This document shows positions 1 through 7,305 of a DNA stretch of 64,000 bases, in pieces. Position numbers and translations under genes: made by a program. The stretch spans positions 1 to 64,000 of the forward strand of contig NZ_RJUB01000015.1 in assembly GCF_024343615.1 (NCBI RefSeq). Direction: 5' to 3'. The stretch's first letter is position 1. Each line of letters starts with the position of its first letter. The DNA is from Ferruginibacter sp. HRS2-29. GTDB lineage: Bacteria; Bacteroidota; Bacteroidia; Chitinophagales; Chitinophagaceae. The notes under the pieces are model-generated. The model saw nothing but the letters and a program-made list of their open reading frames with translations, made no database searches and was not told the DNA's origin.

Positions 1-41
1 ATTATCCATTATTCAATTATCCATTATTCAATTATCCATTG
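1..41. repeat. 15-bp direct tandem repeat, about 2.7 copies
   Basis: The unit ATTATCCATTATTCA occurs twice in full and then partially, ending just before the stop codon of the L,D-transpeptidase gene. It may extend beyond the window edge. It resembles the short A/T-rich repeats seen in other intergenic gaps of this window. Confidence 0.8.
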
Positions 42-43
42 TT

Positions 44-1735
44 TTATTTTCCCGCAAAATATTTCTGTGCCAACGCCCTGTCATCCCCATAAATATCATC
101 GTAAAAGCGGATGCTTCCATTTACCAGTTCACAACCGAAATAGCGGATAAACAAAGGAAGCCTGTTTTTCACAGGGATCTTATGCCGTTCTTTGGCCGCG
201 ATCCAGCTCACGATAGAATCGCTGTTGTATTTCAAGGAATCCGGTTGTTTGGATAAAATGCTATCGTTTCTTACCAGGTAAAACGCCAGTTTCTGCCATT
301 CCTGCACCCGTACACAGCCATGGCTCAGGCTGCGCATGCTGTTGCCAAAAAGGTATCGCTGGTTGGTATCGTGCAGGTAGACGGAGTACGGGTTATCAAA
401 ATTAAATTTGATCACGCCCAATGCATTGTCGTCGCCGCTCCCCTGCTGCACCCTGTACGGGATGCCTTTGGAATATTTCGCCCAATTCACACTGTACGGA
501 TCCACACGCTCGCCTTTGTTATCAAGGAGGTAAAACCCTTTGCGGGCAAGATATCCGGGATTGCGTTTCAAAGCCGGCAATGTTTCTTTTGAAATGATGC
601 TGGTAGGTATTGTCCACGTAGGATAAACCATCATATCCGTGATGGCGCTGGTGAGCAATGGCGTTGGCGTGCCGGGCTTGCCGCAAATGATCTTCGATTC
701 GAGTGCAACAGAATCGCCTTCGTACAACTTCAGGTAATACGCCGGAAGATTCACCCAGATATATTTCTCCGGCATTTTCTCCGGAAGCTGTTTATAACGG
801 TCAAGCGTAAGCGCAATTCTCCTGAACCTTTCTTTATCCGTCATGTTCATTATTCTCACCAGGGCCGTCGAAATTTTTCCATCTGCTTTCAATCCTTTTT
901 TTGCCTGGTAATGTTTGATCGTATTGCTCAGGGCTGCAGAATCGAATTGGCCCGTAGAAGAAGTGATACCGCTTTCGGTCATCCGTTTCTGTATCTTTTT
1001 TATGAAAACCAACGAGTCCTGTGCATTTTTATAAGGGTATTCTATGTAGGTATAAACCTTATTATCCATGCTGTCTACAAACTTGCGTATGCCCGATTTC
1101 AGCAGGCTATAGCCCTTATTTTTCGGTTGCAATGCCGTGGTCACTGCCGCGAAAGAAGCGCCATTTCTTATCTTTTCCATCTCAGGGGTAAAATAAGTTT
1201 TGTACAACACTTCTTTATTTTTCCAGGCAAGGCTATCCGGCTGAAGTCGCCCTTGTTTGAGATCCTGCAGCAGGTGCATGAATGCATCGGTAAACAGCAA
1301 TTCGGCTTTTGCCCACGCAACTGCATCGGTTCTGTTCACCGAATCAGCATCCATCATTTTTTTGAAATTATTTATTTTACCAAACTGGTAATCTTCAGCG
1401 AACAGCCCATCCAATGCAGCCTCTTTGAGGTATGCGACAAGGCTATCCGCAGGCTGCTTCCATTTTTCCGAACTGCTCCATACGGGGGTGTAGTCATTCT
1501 GCCTGTAATAATATTTCAGCACGGGTAAAAAACGTAACTGCAGGCTGTCATCCATTTTTCCTTTATTGGCTTCGGCATTTTCGAGCAGCAAACGAATATT
1601 TTTGCTCACAAAACCATCCATGGAAGCAGGATCCGAAACAAGCTGTCTCTCTTTTTCTGTGCGTTTGGTATTACAGGAAAATAGCAGGATCGAAAATGCA
1701 GCCAGCAGGCAACAATATGTCTTCGTTAGGTTCAT
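44..1735 (-). CDS. L,D-transpeptidase lipoprotein (YcbB/LdtD-like)
   Basis: Predicted periplasmic enzyme that makes 3-3 cross-links between peptidoglycan stem peptides or attaches proteins to them. The 563-residue product starts with a lipoprotein signal ending in the lipobox LLFSC (Cys21). A scaffold region typical of YcbB-type enzymes follows, then a peptidoglycan-binding segment at about residues 255-300 (HYQAKKGLKADGKIS). A YkuD catalytic domain follows, with the active-site signature SLSHGCVRV whose Cys is the nucleophile. Length and domain order match the long YcbB/LdtD subfamily rather than the short ErfK type. Its start lies 36 bp from the divergent dipeptidase start, so the two wall enzymes probably share a control region. 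Family assignment is firm; which linkage it makes is inference. Confidence 0.9.
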   Translation of the reverse strand: MNLTKTYCCLLAAFSILLFSCNTKRTEKERQLVSDPASMDGFVSKNIRLLLENAEANKGKMDDSLQLRFLPVLKYYYRQNDYTPVWSSSEKWKQPADSLVAYLKEAALDGLFAEDYQFGKINNFKKMMDADSVNRTDAVAWAKAELLFTDAFMHLLQDLKQGRLQPDSLAWKNKEVLYKTYFTPEMEKIRNGASFAAVTTALQPKNKGYSLLKSGIRKFVDSMDNKVYTYIEYPYKNAQDSLVFIKKIQKRMTESGITSSTGQFDSAALSNTIKHYQAKKGLKADGKISTALVRIMNMTDKERFRRIALTLDRYKQLPEKMPEKYIWVNLPAYYLKLYEGDSVALESKIICGKPGTPTPLLTSAITDMMVYPTWTIPTSIISKETLPALKRNPGYLARKGFYLLDNKGERVDPYSVNWAKYSKGIPYRVQQGSGDDNALGVIKFNFDNPYSVYLHDTNQRYLFGNSMRSLSHGCVRVQEWQKLAFYLVRNDSILSKQPDSLKYNSDSIVSWIAAKERHKIPVKNRLPLFIRYFGCELVNGSIRFYDDIYGDDRALAQKYFAGK

Positions 1736-1771
1736 ATCAGGACGAAATTGAGTATCTTGAAGAAAGCTTTT

Positions 1772-2518
1772 ATGAAAAAAAATCCTTCACATACATACAA
1801 GATAATAATATGTTTCAGATATGTTATTATTTTAATGGTTGTTTTTTCAACAAGTATCGCCACGGCCGGTGCACAGGATACTACGCTGAATAAATACGGT
1901 CTCTGGGTGATCGGCAAGCCGGTTGTCTTCCAGCAAACTGTTGTACATTCTCCTTATAAAAAGATGGTAAACATCTATCAATTTGTGCCGGGCATCAGGC
2001 TCGATCTGCGTTATGCGGGCAAAAACAATTTCATGAAGCAGATATTGTATCCGCCTACTGCCACCACTTACCTGCGATTGCCTGCGGCAACAGCATTGGC
2101 TAAAGTGCAAAACGAGTTGAAACAAAAAGGCCTCGGGTTGAAAATCTGGGACGCATATCGTCCATACAGTATCACCGAAAAGATGTGGGAGCCGGTAAAA
2201 GATGACCGATATGCCGCCAATCCTGCATTTGGCAGCGGCCACAACCGCGGCGTTGCTGTAGACCTTACCATCACAGACCTGCTCACCGGCAAGGAAATAG
2301 ACATGGGCACGGGCTTTGATGATTTCAGCGATTCCGCTCATCATGATTATAAAAAATTGCCCGGGAATGTACTGGCAAACAGGCTGCTGCTGCGTACTCT
2401 CATGGAAAAATATGGCTTCAAGGCACTGGAATCCGAATGGTGGCATTATGCATTGCCGGAGGCAAAGAAATATGAACTGCTTGATCTTAGTTTTGAAGAT
2501 CTGAAAAAACTGAAATAA
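1772..2518 (+). CDS. D-alanyl-D-alanine dipeptidase (VanX/DdpX family)
   Basis: Zinc-dependent peptidase of the M15D family that splits D-Ala-D-Ala. In non-resistant bacteria this usually serves wall turnover or reuse of D-alanine. The zinc and catalytic motifs are visible as SGHNRGVAVDLT and EWWHYALPE, plus the family motif WDAYRPYS. A hydrophobic stretch followed by TAGAQ near residue 35 suggests Sec export. The frame is open from a TTG at 1748, but the ATG at 1772 follows an AGAAAG-like ribosome site and gives a normal signal peptide, so I chose it (248 residues). It is divergent from the L,D-transpeptidase. No vanH or vanA neighbours are present, so a vancomycin-resistance role is unlikely. 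Confidence 0.88.
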   Translation: MKKNPSHTYKIIICFRYVIILMVVFSTSIATAGAQDTTLNKYGLWVIGKPVVFQQTVVHSPYKKMVNIYQFVPGIRLDLRYAGKNNFMKQILYPPTATTYLRLPAATALAKVQNELKQKGLGLKIWDAYRPYSITEKMWEPVKDDRYAANPAFGSGHNRGVAVDLTITDLLTGKEIDMGTGFDDFSDSAHHDYKKLPGNVLANRLLLRTLMEKYGFKALESEWWHYALPEAKKYELLDLSFEDLKKLK

Positions 2519-2520
2519 GA

Positions 2521-2594
2521 GTTTCAAAGACACAAAGTTTCGCAATGAAATAATCTTTGCTTTAAGCCTTTGTGAAACTTTGTGCCTTGGTGAC
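2521..2594. repeat. Imperfect inverted repeat around CACAAAGTTTC
   Basis: CACAAAGTTTC at 2531-2541 is matched by its reverse complement GAAACTTTGTG at 2574-2584. Flanking bases (TTTCAAAGA / CCTTGGTGA) also partly pair. It sits between the dipeptidase stop and the lpxB promoter. It could act as a transcript end or be one copy of a dispersed element. Confidence 0.75.
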
Positions 2595-2612
2595 TTGGTG
2601 GTTCAAAACCGC

Positions 2613-2620
2613 TAAATTTG
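2613..2620 (+). promoter_or_regulatory. Bacteroidota -7 promoter element for lpxB
   Basis: TAAATTTG matches TAnnTTTG and lies 17 bp before the lpxB ATG, which predicts a leader of about ten bases. No clean TTTG -33 element was found at 19 bp. Confidence 0.5.
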
Positions 2621-2637
2621 CATCTGAACCATTCTCA

Positions 2638-3762
2638 ATGAAGTATTACATCATAGCCGGTGAAGCAAGCGGAGACCTGCACGGCAGCAACCTCATCAAG
2701 GAATTACACCGCCGGGATCCGGCAGCGGATATCCGTTGCTGGGGCGGCGATAAAATGCAGACTGCCGGGGCTACGCTGGTGAAACACTACCGCGACCTGG
2801 CTTTCATGGGTTTCACCGAAGTGATCAAAAATCTTCCGACCATTTTTCGCAATCTTTCTTTTTGCAAAAAAGATATCCTAGCCTATCAGCCGGATGCGTT
2901 GATACTGATCGATTACCCGGGGTTCAATCTGCGCATTGCAAAATGGGCGAAACAACAGGGATTGAAGATCATCTATTACATTTCGCCACAGGTGTGGGCA
3001 TGGAAAGAAAACCGCGTGAACGGCATTAAAAAGAATGTTGACAAAATGCTGGTGATACTCCCATTTGAAAAAGATTTTTACAAAAAATGGAAATACGAAG
3101 TAGAATATGTTGGTCACCCGCTGGTAGAAGTGATCGATGAATTCATTGAAACACATGAGCATTCCGATCTTCCGCTTATGCAAAAAAATGCAGGCACCAT
3201 AGCGTTATTGCCCGGCAGCAGGCAACAGGAGATATTAAAGAAGTTGCCCATCATGCTGCAGGTGGCCGAACATTTTCCTGACTATAGTTTTGTGGTGGCC
3301 AAAGCACCCGGCCTGGAAGATGATTTTTACAACGGGTTGCTCAGGCCTTATAAAAATGTATATGCTGTTGTGGGTAAAACCTACGACCTTCTATATCGCT
3401 CGAAAGCCGCACTGGTAACCAGTGGTACGGCTACGCTGGAAACTGCGTTGTTTGCCGTTCCGGAAGTGATCTGTTACAAAGGGAATAGCATTTCTTACGA
3501 GATCGCGAAGCGCCTGATCAAGATAAAATTCATCGGGCTGGTAAACCTCATCATGGATAAAGAAGTGGTAAAAGAGCTGATACAACACGAACTGACGGTA
3601 GAAAACCTCACTAAAGAATTGCAGGTATTGTTGCACGATACCGACCGCAAGATGACTTTGCAAAAAGATTATGCAGCACTCAAAAAATTATTGGGCGCCG
3701 GCGGGCATGCATCTTCCAATGCAGCTAAAAGCATTGTTACCTTCCTGCGGAACACCCCTTAA
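2638..3762 (+). CDS. lpxB: Lipid-A-disaccharide synthase
   Basis: Condenses UDP-2,3-diacylglucosamine with lipid X to give the disaccharide core of lipid A (glycosyltransferase family 19), acting at the inner membrane. The N-terminus MKYYIIAGEASGDLHGSNL is the family signature. Further landmarks are YYISPQVWAWKENRV, the LLPGSRQQEI loop of the nucleotide-sugar domain, and TSGTATLETALF. The 374-residue length is normal. The frame extends upstream to a GTG at 2572 inside an inverted repeat, but homology begins at the ATG at 2638, directly after a TAnnTTTG promoter. Its stop overlaps by 4 bp the stop of the small gene on the other strand. Confidence 0.95.
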   Translation: MKYYIIAGEASGDLHGSNLIKELHRRDPAADIRCWGGDKMQTAGATLVKHYRDLAFMGFTEVIKNLPTIFRNLSFCKKDILAYQPDALILIDYPGFNLRIAKWAKQQGLKIIYYISPQVWAWKENRVNGIKKNVDKMLVILPFEKDFYKKWKYEVEYVGHPLVEVIDEFIETHEHSDLPLMQKNAGTIALLPGSRQQEILKKLPIMLQVAEHFPDYSFVVAKAPGLEDDFYNGLLRPYKNVYAVVGKTYDLLYRSKAALVTSGTATLETALFAVPEVICYKGNSISYEIAKRLIKIKFIGLVNLIMDKEVVKELIQHELTVENLTKELQVLLHDTDRKMTLQKDYAALKKLLGAGGHASSNAAKSIVTFLRNTP

Positions 3763-3926
3763 TGCTTACGGAAAAGCCTAATGGCCAAAACGATCATGGC
3801 GAAAATAAACAGGAAAATAGATATCCTGTTGATGCCATGCATATATCTGGTAAACTTGCTGTTGTCGGCACCCGGATCTTTTTTCTTCAGATAAAGATAT
3901 TCCGCTACCTGTTTTAATATTCCCAT
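3759..3926 (-). CDS. Small single-pass membrane protein (DUF6728-like)
   Basis: A 55-residue product: a short basic N-terminus (MGILKQVAEYLYLKKKDP), then RYMHGINRISIFLFIFAM leading into one transmembrane helix and ending RLFRKH. It resembles a small family conserved next to envelope genes in Bacteroidota; I believe DUF6728, but from memory only. The ATG at 3926 was preferred over one eleven codons upstream because a TATTTTTG promoter element ends 4 bp before it, making the mRNA leaderless or nearly so. It converges on lpxB with a 4-bp overlap of stops. Function unknown. Confidence 0.65.
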   Translation of the reverse strand: MGILKQVAEYLYLKKKDPGADNSKFTRYMHGINRISIFLFIFAMIVLAIRLFRKH

Positions 3927-3930
3927 AAAA

Positions 3931-3938
3931 CAAAAATA
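3931..3938 (-). promoter_or_regulatory. TAnnTTTG promoter element for the small membrane protein
   Basis: Minus-strand TATTTTTG ends 4 bp before the chosen ATG. With initiation about 5-7 bases downstream of this element, the transcript would begin at or next to the start codon. Confidence 0.45.
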
Positions 3939-4072
3939 GTTCAAAAGTTGAAGGTTCAAAGTTTTTCGATCCGAGACGTTTTAACTAAAACGACGTATTT
4001 ACAAACTGTAAGTACCCTTTGAACCTTCAACTTTCAACCTTCAACTTTGAACTTTTTAAACTTTTAAACTAT
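3939..4072. repeat. Dispersed inverted repeat, GTTCAAAAG family, copy A
   Basis: The left arm begins GTTCAAAAGTTGAAGGTTC. The right arm reads CTTTGAACCTTCAACTTT and then iterates. The centre has its own small hairpin, CGTTTT-AACT-AAAACG. Copies B-E lie at 21243, 39427, 49334 and 51078. It occupies the gap before the guanine deaminase gene. Confidence 0.85.
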
Positions 4073-4080
4073 CTTCGGGT

Positions 4081-4554
4081 ATGACCAGGGAAGAAAAATT
4101 TATGCTGGAAGCGATCGGGTTATCGCAACAGGGAATCGATAATAATGATGGCGGCCCGTTTGGCTGTGTGATCGTGAAAGACGACAAGATCATTGGCCGC
4201 GGCAATAACAAAGTTACTTCTACCAACGATCCTACCGCTCATGCTGAAGTAGTAGCGATCCGGGATGCCTGTAAAAATCTGGGCACGTTTCAGCTTGATG
4301 GCTGCGAAGTATATACTTCCTGCGAACCATGCCCGATGTGCCTTGGCGCAATTTACTGGGCACGCCCTTCGGTGATTTATTATGCCAACAATCGTGAAGA
4401 TGCGGCCGATATCGGCTTCGATGACTCGATGATCTATGAAGAAATGAAAGCATCCATCAACGAAAGAAGAATCCCCATCATTTCCCTGAGCAGGGAAACT
4501 GCCCTTGCGGTTTTCAATAAATGGAAAACAAAATCTGATAAGACCAGTTACTGA
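4081..4554 (+). CDS. guaD: Guanine deaminase (CDA superfamily)
   Basis: Zinc enzyme converting guanine to xanthine, the entry step to the neighbouring purine catabolic operon. The 157-residue product has both cytidine-deaminase-superfamily zinc motifs: HAEVVAIRDAC and TSCEPCPMCLGAIYWA. The C-terminal WKTKSDKTSY resembles GuaD of Bacillus subtilis, which favours guanine deaminase over tRNA adenosine or cytosine deaminases. A TATCTTCG element, one base off TAnnTTTG, sits 3 bp before the ATG at 4081. Its 3' end overlaps that of convergent xdhC by 7 bp. Substrate choice is supported strongly by context. Confidence 0.9.
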   Translation: MTREEKFMLEAIGLSQQGIDNNDGGPFGCVIVKDDKIIGRGNNKVTSTNDPTAHAEVVAIRDACKNLGTFQLDGCEVYTSCEPCPMCLGAIYWARPSVIYYANNREDAADIGFDDSMIYEEMKASINERRIPIISLSRETALAVFNKWKTKSDKTSY

Positions 4555-5489
4555 TCCTTATTTTTTTCAAGAATGATCTCTGCAGCTATGCTCACCGCAA
4601 TCTCAGCCGGCGTCTGGCTTTTGATGGGTATGCCTATCGGTGAATGGATAGTTGAAACGATTTCCGGAGGATAACCAGAAAATAATTTGTTCACTTTATA
4701 CTTGCTGCCCAGAAGACCAATATACCGGAAATGTTTGTCCTGTAAGGCTTTCAGAGCTATATCATCTGTGCGGTATCCGAATGTCATGATCACCACGTAA
4801 ATATTTTTCCCGGAATGGATCAATTGGCGAAGCGATTCATAGCCTGCCACCACATGTTTTTCATGGGCATATATATTCGCCTCCATCGTATTCAGATCAC
4901 TACGTTCATCATACAGGTGAATGTAAAAATCCATATCACGCATCAGCTTTGCAAGCGACAATGCGCAATGCCCGCCGCCGATAATGTGCAGTGTATTTTT
5001 ATATCCTGTTCTTTCAACTAACGTAAATGCCTGCTCGCTTTTCGGTTCAAAGCAGAAATCACCCGGAGGTATTTCATCAGAAAACCTGATCCCTTCTTCA
5101 GTCAGGTGAAGAGTGCCTTGTTCATTTTTTTCCAGTGATGACAACAGGGAATTTATGGCAGCCATATCTTTATCCTGCATGGGATAAAGGAAAATAGTTT
5201 GCTCTCCGGAACAGATCATCCCGCTTTGATTTTTGCCTGCCGATTTATCGTGTATCTGCCGGTAAACAGCAGCAGCCATGCCTTTTTCAGCCAGCCGGGC
5301 TTTAGCCATTTCCACAAACTTGTGTTCCATCATTCCCCCGCCGATCGAGCCGCAGAAGTCACCATCTGAAGCCACAGCCATTTTGAAACCCTGCCGCCCA
5401 GGCGAACTTCCCAGGCTATGCAGCACATACAGCAAAACAACATTTGTTTTTGCCTGGTATTTTTGCGCTATGAATTGCCACACTTCCAT
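4548..5489 (-). CDS. xdhC: XdhC/CoxI family xanthine dehydrogenase maturation factor
   Basis: XdhC-type proteins bind molybdenum cofactor, help its sulfuration and insert it into xanthine dehydrogenase. The 313-residue product has the N-terminal XdhC/CoxI domain with GSSPGRQGFKMAV and GSIGGGMMEHKF, then a C-terminal Rossmann-like domain (HIIGGGHCALSLAKLM; GLLGSKYKVNKL). It is the last gene of the minus-strand purine operon, 14 bp after the CitE-like gene, separated from the enzyme subunits xdhA and xdhB by five genes. It cannot be confused with the catalytic subunits. Confidence 0.9.
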   Translation of the reverse strand: MEVWQFIAQKYQAKTNVVLLYVLHSLGSSPGRQGFKMAVASDGDFCGSIGGGMMEHKFVEMAKARLAEKGMAAAVYRQIHDKSAGKNQSGMICSGEQTIFLYPMQDKDMAAINSLLSSLEKNEQGTLHLTEEGIRFSDEIPPGDFCFEPKSEQAFTLVERTGYKNTLHIIGGGHCALSLAKLMRDMDFYIHLYDERSDLNTMEANIYAHEKHVVAGYESLRQLIHSGKNIYVVIMTFGYRTDDIALKALQDKHFRYIGLLGSKYKVNKLFSGYPPEIVSTIHSPIGIPIKSQTPAEIAVSIAAEIILEKNKDQ

Positions 5490-5503
5490 TCCTCAAATTA
5501 TAA

Positions 5504-6928
5504 TTATGCTTTCCTGTTTTCCAGGATTTTTTTGAATGAACGGCCACGAATCTCTTCCAATGTAAGTCCCGTCACCAGCACTTCTTCTTCGGTGATGGCG
5601 CCGCTGTTGAGGGCCCGCAAAAAATAATTCAACAATCCTTGCCCGGTTGCGGCATCATCAAATACATCGCCAATCAGCGTAGCGCGGGCAGCTTTTTCTA
5701 CAAATGTTTTTAATCGCTCTACCGCATCATCATAACTTTCCAGGAAGAACGCGAATACAGCAGCATATCGCATCGGGAATTGCGCCGGGTTAAGATCCCA
5801 GCCCTGGTAAAAGCCATTCCACAACGAATGACGGATATGCTCGTAACCCTTGCGCCACGCCCTGTGCACAGTTTCCCTGTTTTCTTTCAATTGCTCCTCA
5901 GTCATATCATCGCCGCGATGCGGGCCGATAGGCATCGTATTCGTAGCGCCATCACTCAGCCAGATGCCGGTATGCGCCAACGCTACTTTTGTCATGTGAT
6001 GCGCAAAGTCGCACACGGGGTGATCCATCTCCTGGTATTTAGCGGTAATGCTGCAGGAAGCAGTATAATCGTATGTTCCAAAATGCGTGGCAATGCATCG
6101 CCCTTTGCTCGCCTTCATAAAGCGGTACAACGGGTTTCGGCCATCCGCATCCATGATGGATTGCGTGGTTTCCACCATCATTTCCATTTTTAAAACACCC
6201 ACCGCCAGGTTGAGTTCTTCTTCCAGTATCTCAAAAAAATCCACGAGCGTTGCCACCTGTTCCGGGATGGTAACTTTTGGCAACATTACAATGAAATTTT
6301 CCGGCAGTATACCGCCGGTTTCTTTAACCAGTGTGCTGATAAATATATCCAGCGTACGCAAACCACGCTCTTTCATTTCTTCTGTGAACGGCTTGATGCG
6401 TATGCCGATAAATGGAGGCAAAGATTTTTTCTTCAATCCTTTCGCTACTTCTTTCGCGGCGCTTTCAGCGGTCGCGTCTTCTTCTTCATTGCTGCGGTTT
6501 CCATAACCATCTTCAAAATCGATACGGAAATCTTCCACCGCTTCAGATTTCAGTTTCGCTATAACTTTTTTATACACCTGGTAAGAAAGGTGGGCCGGAT
6601 GTTTTTTCTTTTCTTCCGCAGAAAGTTTTTCGTACTCCTCCGCTACTTTAGCAGCAGCACTTTCCTGATCGACCGCTTCAATACCTTCCAGCCGGAAAAC
6701 TTTTCCGAAACTTAAAAAATCAGGTGCATAGGTATCGAACGTCTCCAAAGCCCTGGCCCCTAAAGTTTTTGCAGCATCATGCTTAAAAAGATTAGCGCCA
6801 CCGTACACTGTATGTACGGCCTGTCTTTCGGGCCTGTCTCCGGGATATATTTTTTGAAAAGCCGTATTGGCTTCTTTCAGTTTTTCAAATATTTTCTTTC
6901 TCTTTTTTGAAGGAATTGATGTGCTCAT
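5504..6928 (-). CDS. HpcH/HpaI (CitE/malate-synthase-like) aldolase family protein
   Basis: A 474-residue soluble protein of TIM-barrel type. Visible motifs are EDFRIDFEDGYGNRSNEE, like the metal-binding DxEDG region of HpcH/CitE enzymes, then IGIRIKPF, VMLPKVT, and LKMEMMVETTQSIM containing the expected metal-binding Glu. The fold is therefore clear; the reaction is not. Uncharacterised DUF6986-type relatives exist that I cannot place more precisely. It lies between the uraD/uraH fusion and xdhC, after the hairpin array. A role in using glyoxylate or another two-carbon product of ureide breakdown is an attractive inference from position only. The first 25 residues are rich in lysine. Confidence 0.72.
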   Translation of the reverse strand: MSTSIPSKKRKKIFEKLKEANTAFQKIYPGDRPERQAVHTVYGGANLFKHDAAKTLGARALETFDTYAPDFLSFGKVFRLEGIEAVDQESAAAKVAEEYEKLSAEEKKKHPAHLSYQVYKKVIAKLKSEAVEDFRIDFEDGYGNRSNEEEDATAESAAKEVAKGLKKKSLPPFIGIRIKPFTEEMKERGLRTLDIFISTLVKETGGILPENFIVMLPKVTIPEQVATLVDFFEILEEELNLAVGVLKMEMMVETTQSIMDADGRNPLYRFMKASKGRCIATHFGTYDYTASCSITAKYQEMDHPVCDFAHHMTKVALAHTGIWLSDGATNTMPIGPHRGDDMTEEQLKENRETVHRAWRKGYEHIRHSLWNGFYQGWDLNPAQFPMRYAAVFAFFLESYDDAVERLKTFVEKAARATLIGDVFDDAATGQGLLNYFLRALNSGAITEEEVLVTGLTLEEIRGRSFKKILENRKA

Positions 6929-6960
6929 ATTATTTTTTTAGTGTCATCTTTTGTTACAAA

Positions 6961-7294
6961 CGCTCCGGGGTTGGGGGAAACCCCGGAGGTTTCTTTTAAC
7001 CTCCGGGTGTTTGGTCTAACCCCGGAGCTTTCTTTTAACCTCCGGGCGTTTGGTCTAACCCCGGAGGTTTTACTTTAACTCCGGGTGTTTGGTTTAACCC
7101 CGGATGTTTTACTTTAACCTCCGGGCGTTTGGTCTAACCCCGGAGGTTTTCTTTCACCTCCGGTGTTTGGTCTAACACCGGAGGTTTTACTTCAACCTCC
7201 GGGCGTTTGGTCTAACCCCGGAGGTTTTACTTTAACTCCGGGTGTTTGGTCTAACCCCGGAGCTTTCTTTTAACCTCCGGGCGTTTGGCCTAAA
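6961..7294. repeat. Minisatellite: eight 39-bp units with alternating hairpins
   Basis: This is the whole 377-bp gap between the uraD/uraH fusion and the aldolase gene, and I see no gene in it. Units begin at 6981, 7020, 7059, 7098, 7138, 7176, 7216 and 7255 (spacing 38-40 bp). Each contains CCGGAGGTT, a 7-nt A/T-rich loop, AACCTCCGG, then a GTTTGGTCTAA linker. Arms can also pair across the linker (CCTCCGG... with ...CCGGAGG). A related perfect 10-bp-arm hairpin (6963-6972 with 6979-6988) precedes the array. The last unit ends 12 bp from the uraD/uraH stop codon. Base composition is far richer in G+C than the flanking A/T-rich spacers. Confidence 0.95.
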
Positions 7295-7305
7295 ACCATG
7301 CCGGG

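Noticed and set aside
911-1528. 205-codon frame opposite the L,D-transpeptidase
   Set aside because: Shadow frame with no signal or domain; the opposite strand has complete family motifs.
1748-1771. TTG start for the dipeptidase
   Set aside because: The ATG at 1772 has a better upstream ribosome site and gives a standard signal peptide.
2572-2637. GTG start for lpxB inside the inverted repeat
   Set aside because: The extra 22 residues have no counterpart in LpxB and lie upstream of the -7 promoter element.
6961-7294. CRISPR-like array
   Set aside because: The 39-bp units are contiguous, with no unique spacers between repeats, and no cas genes are in the window. It is a tandem minisatellite.
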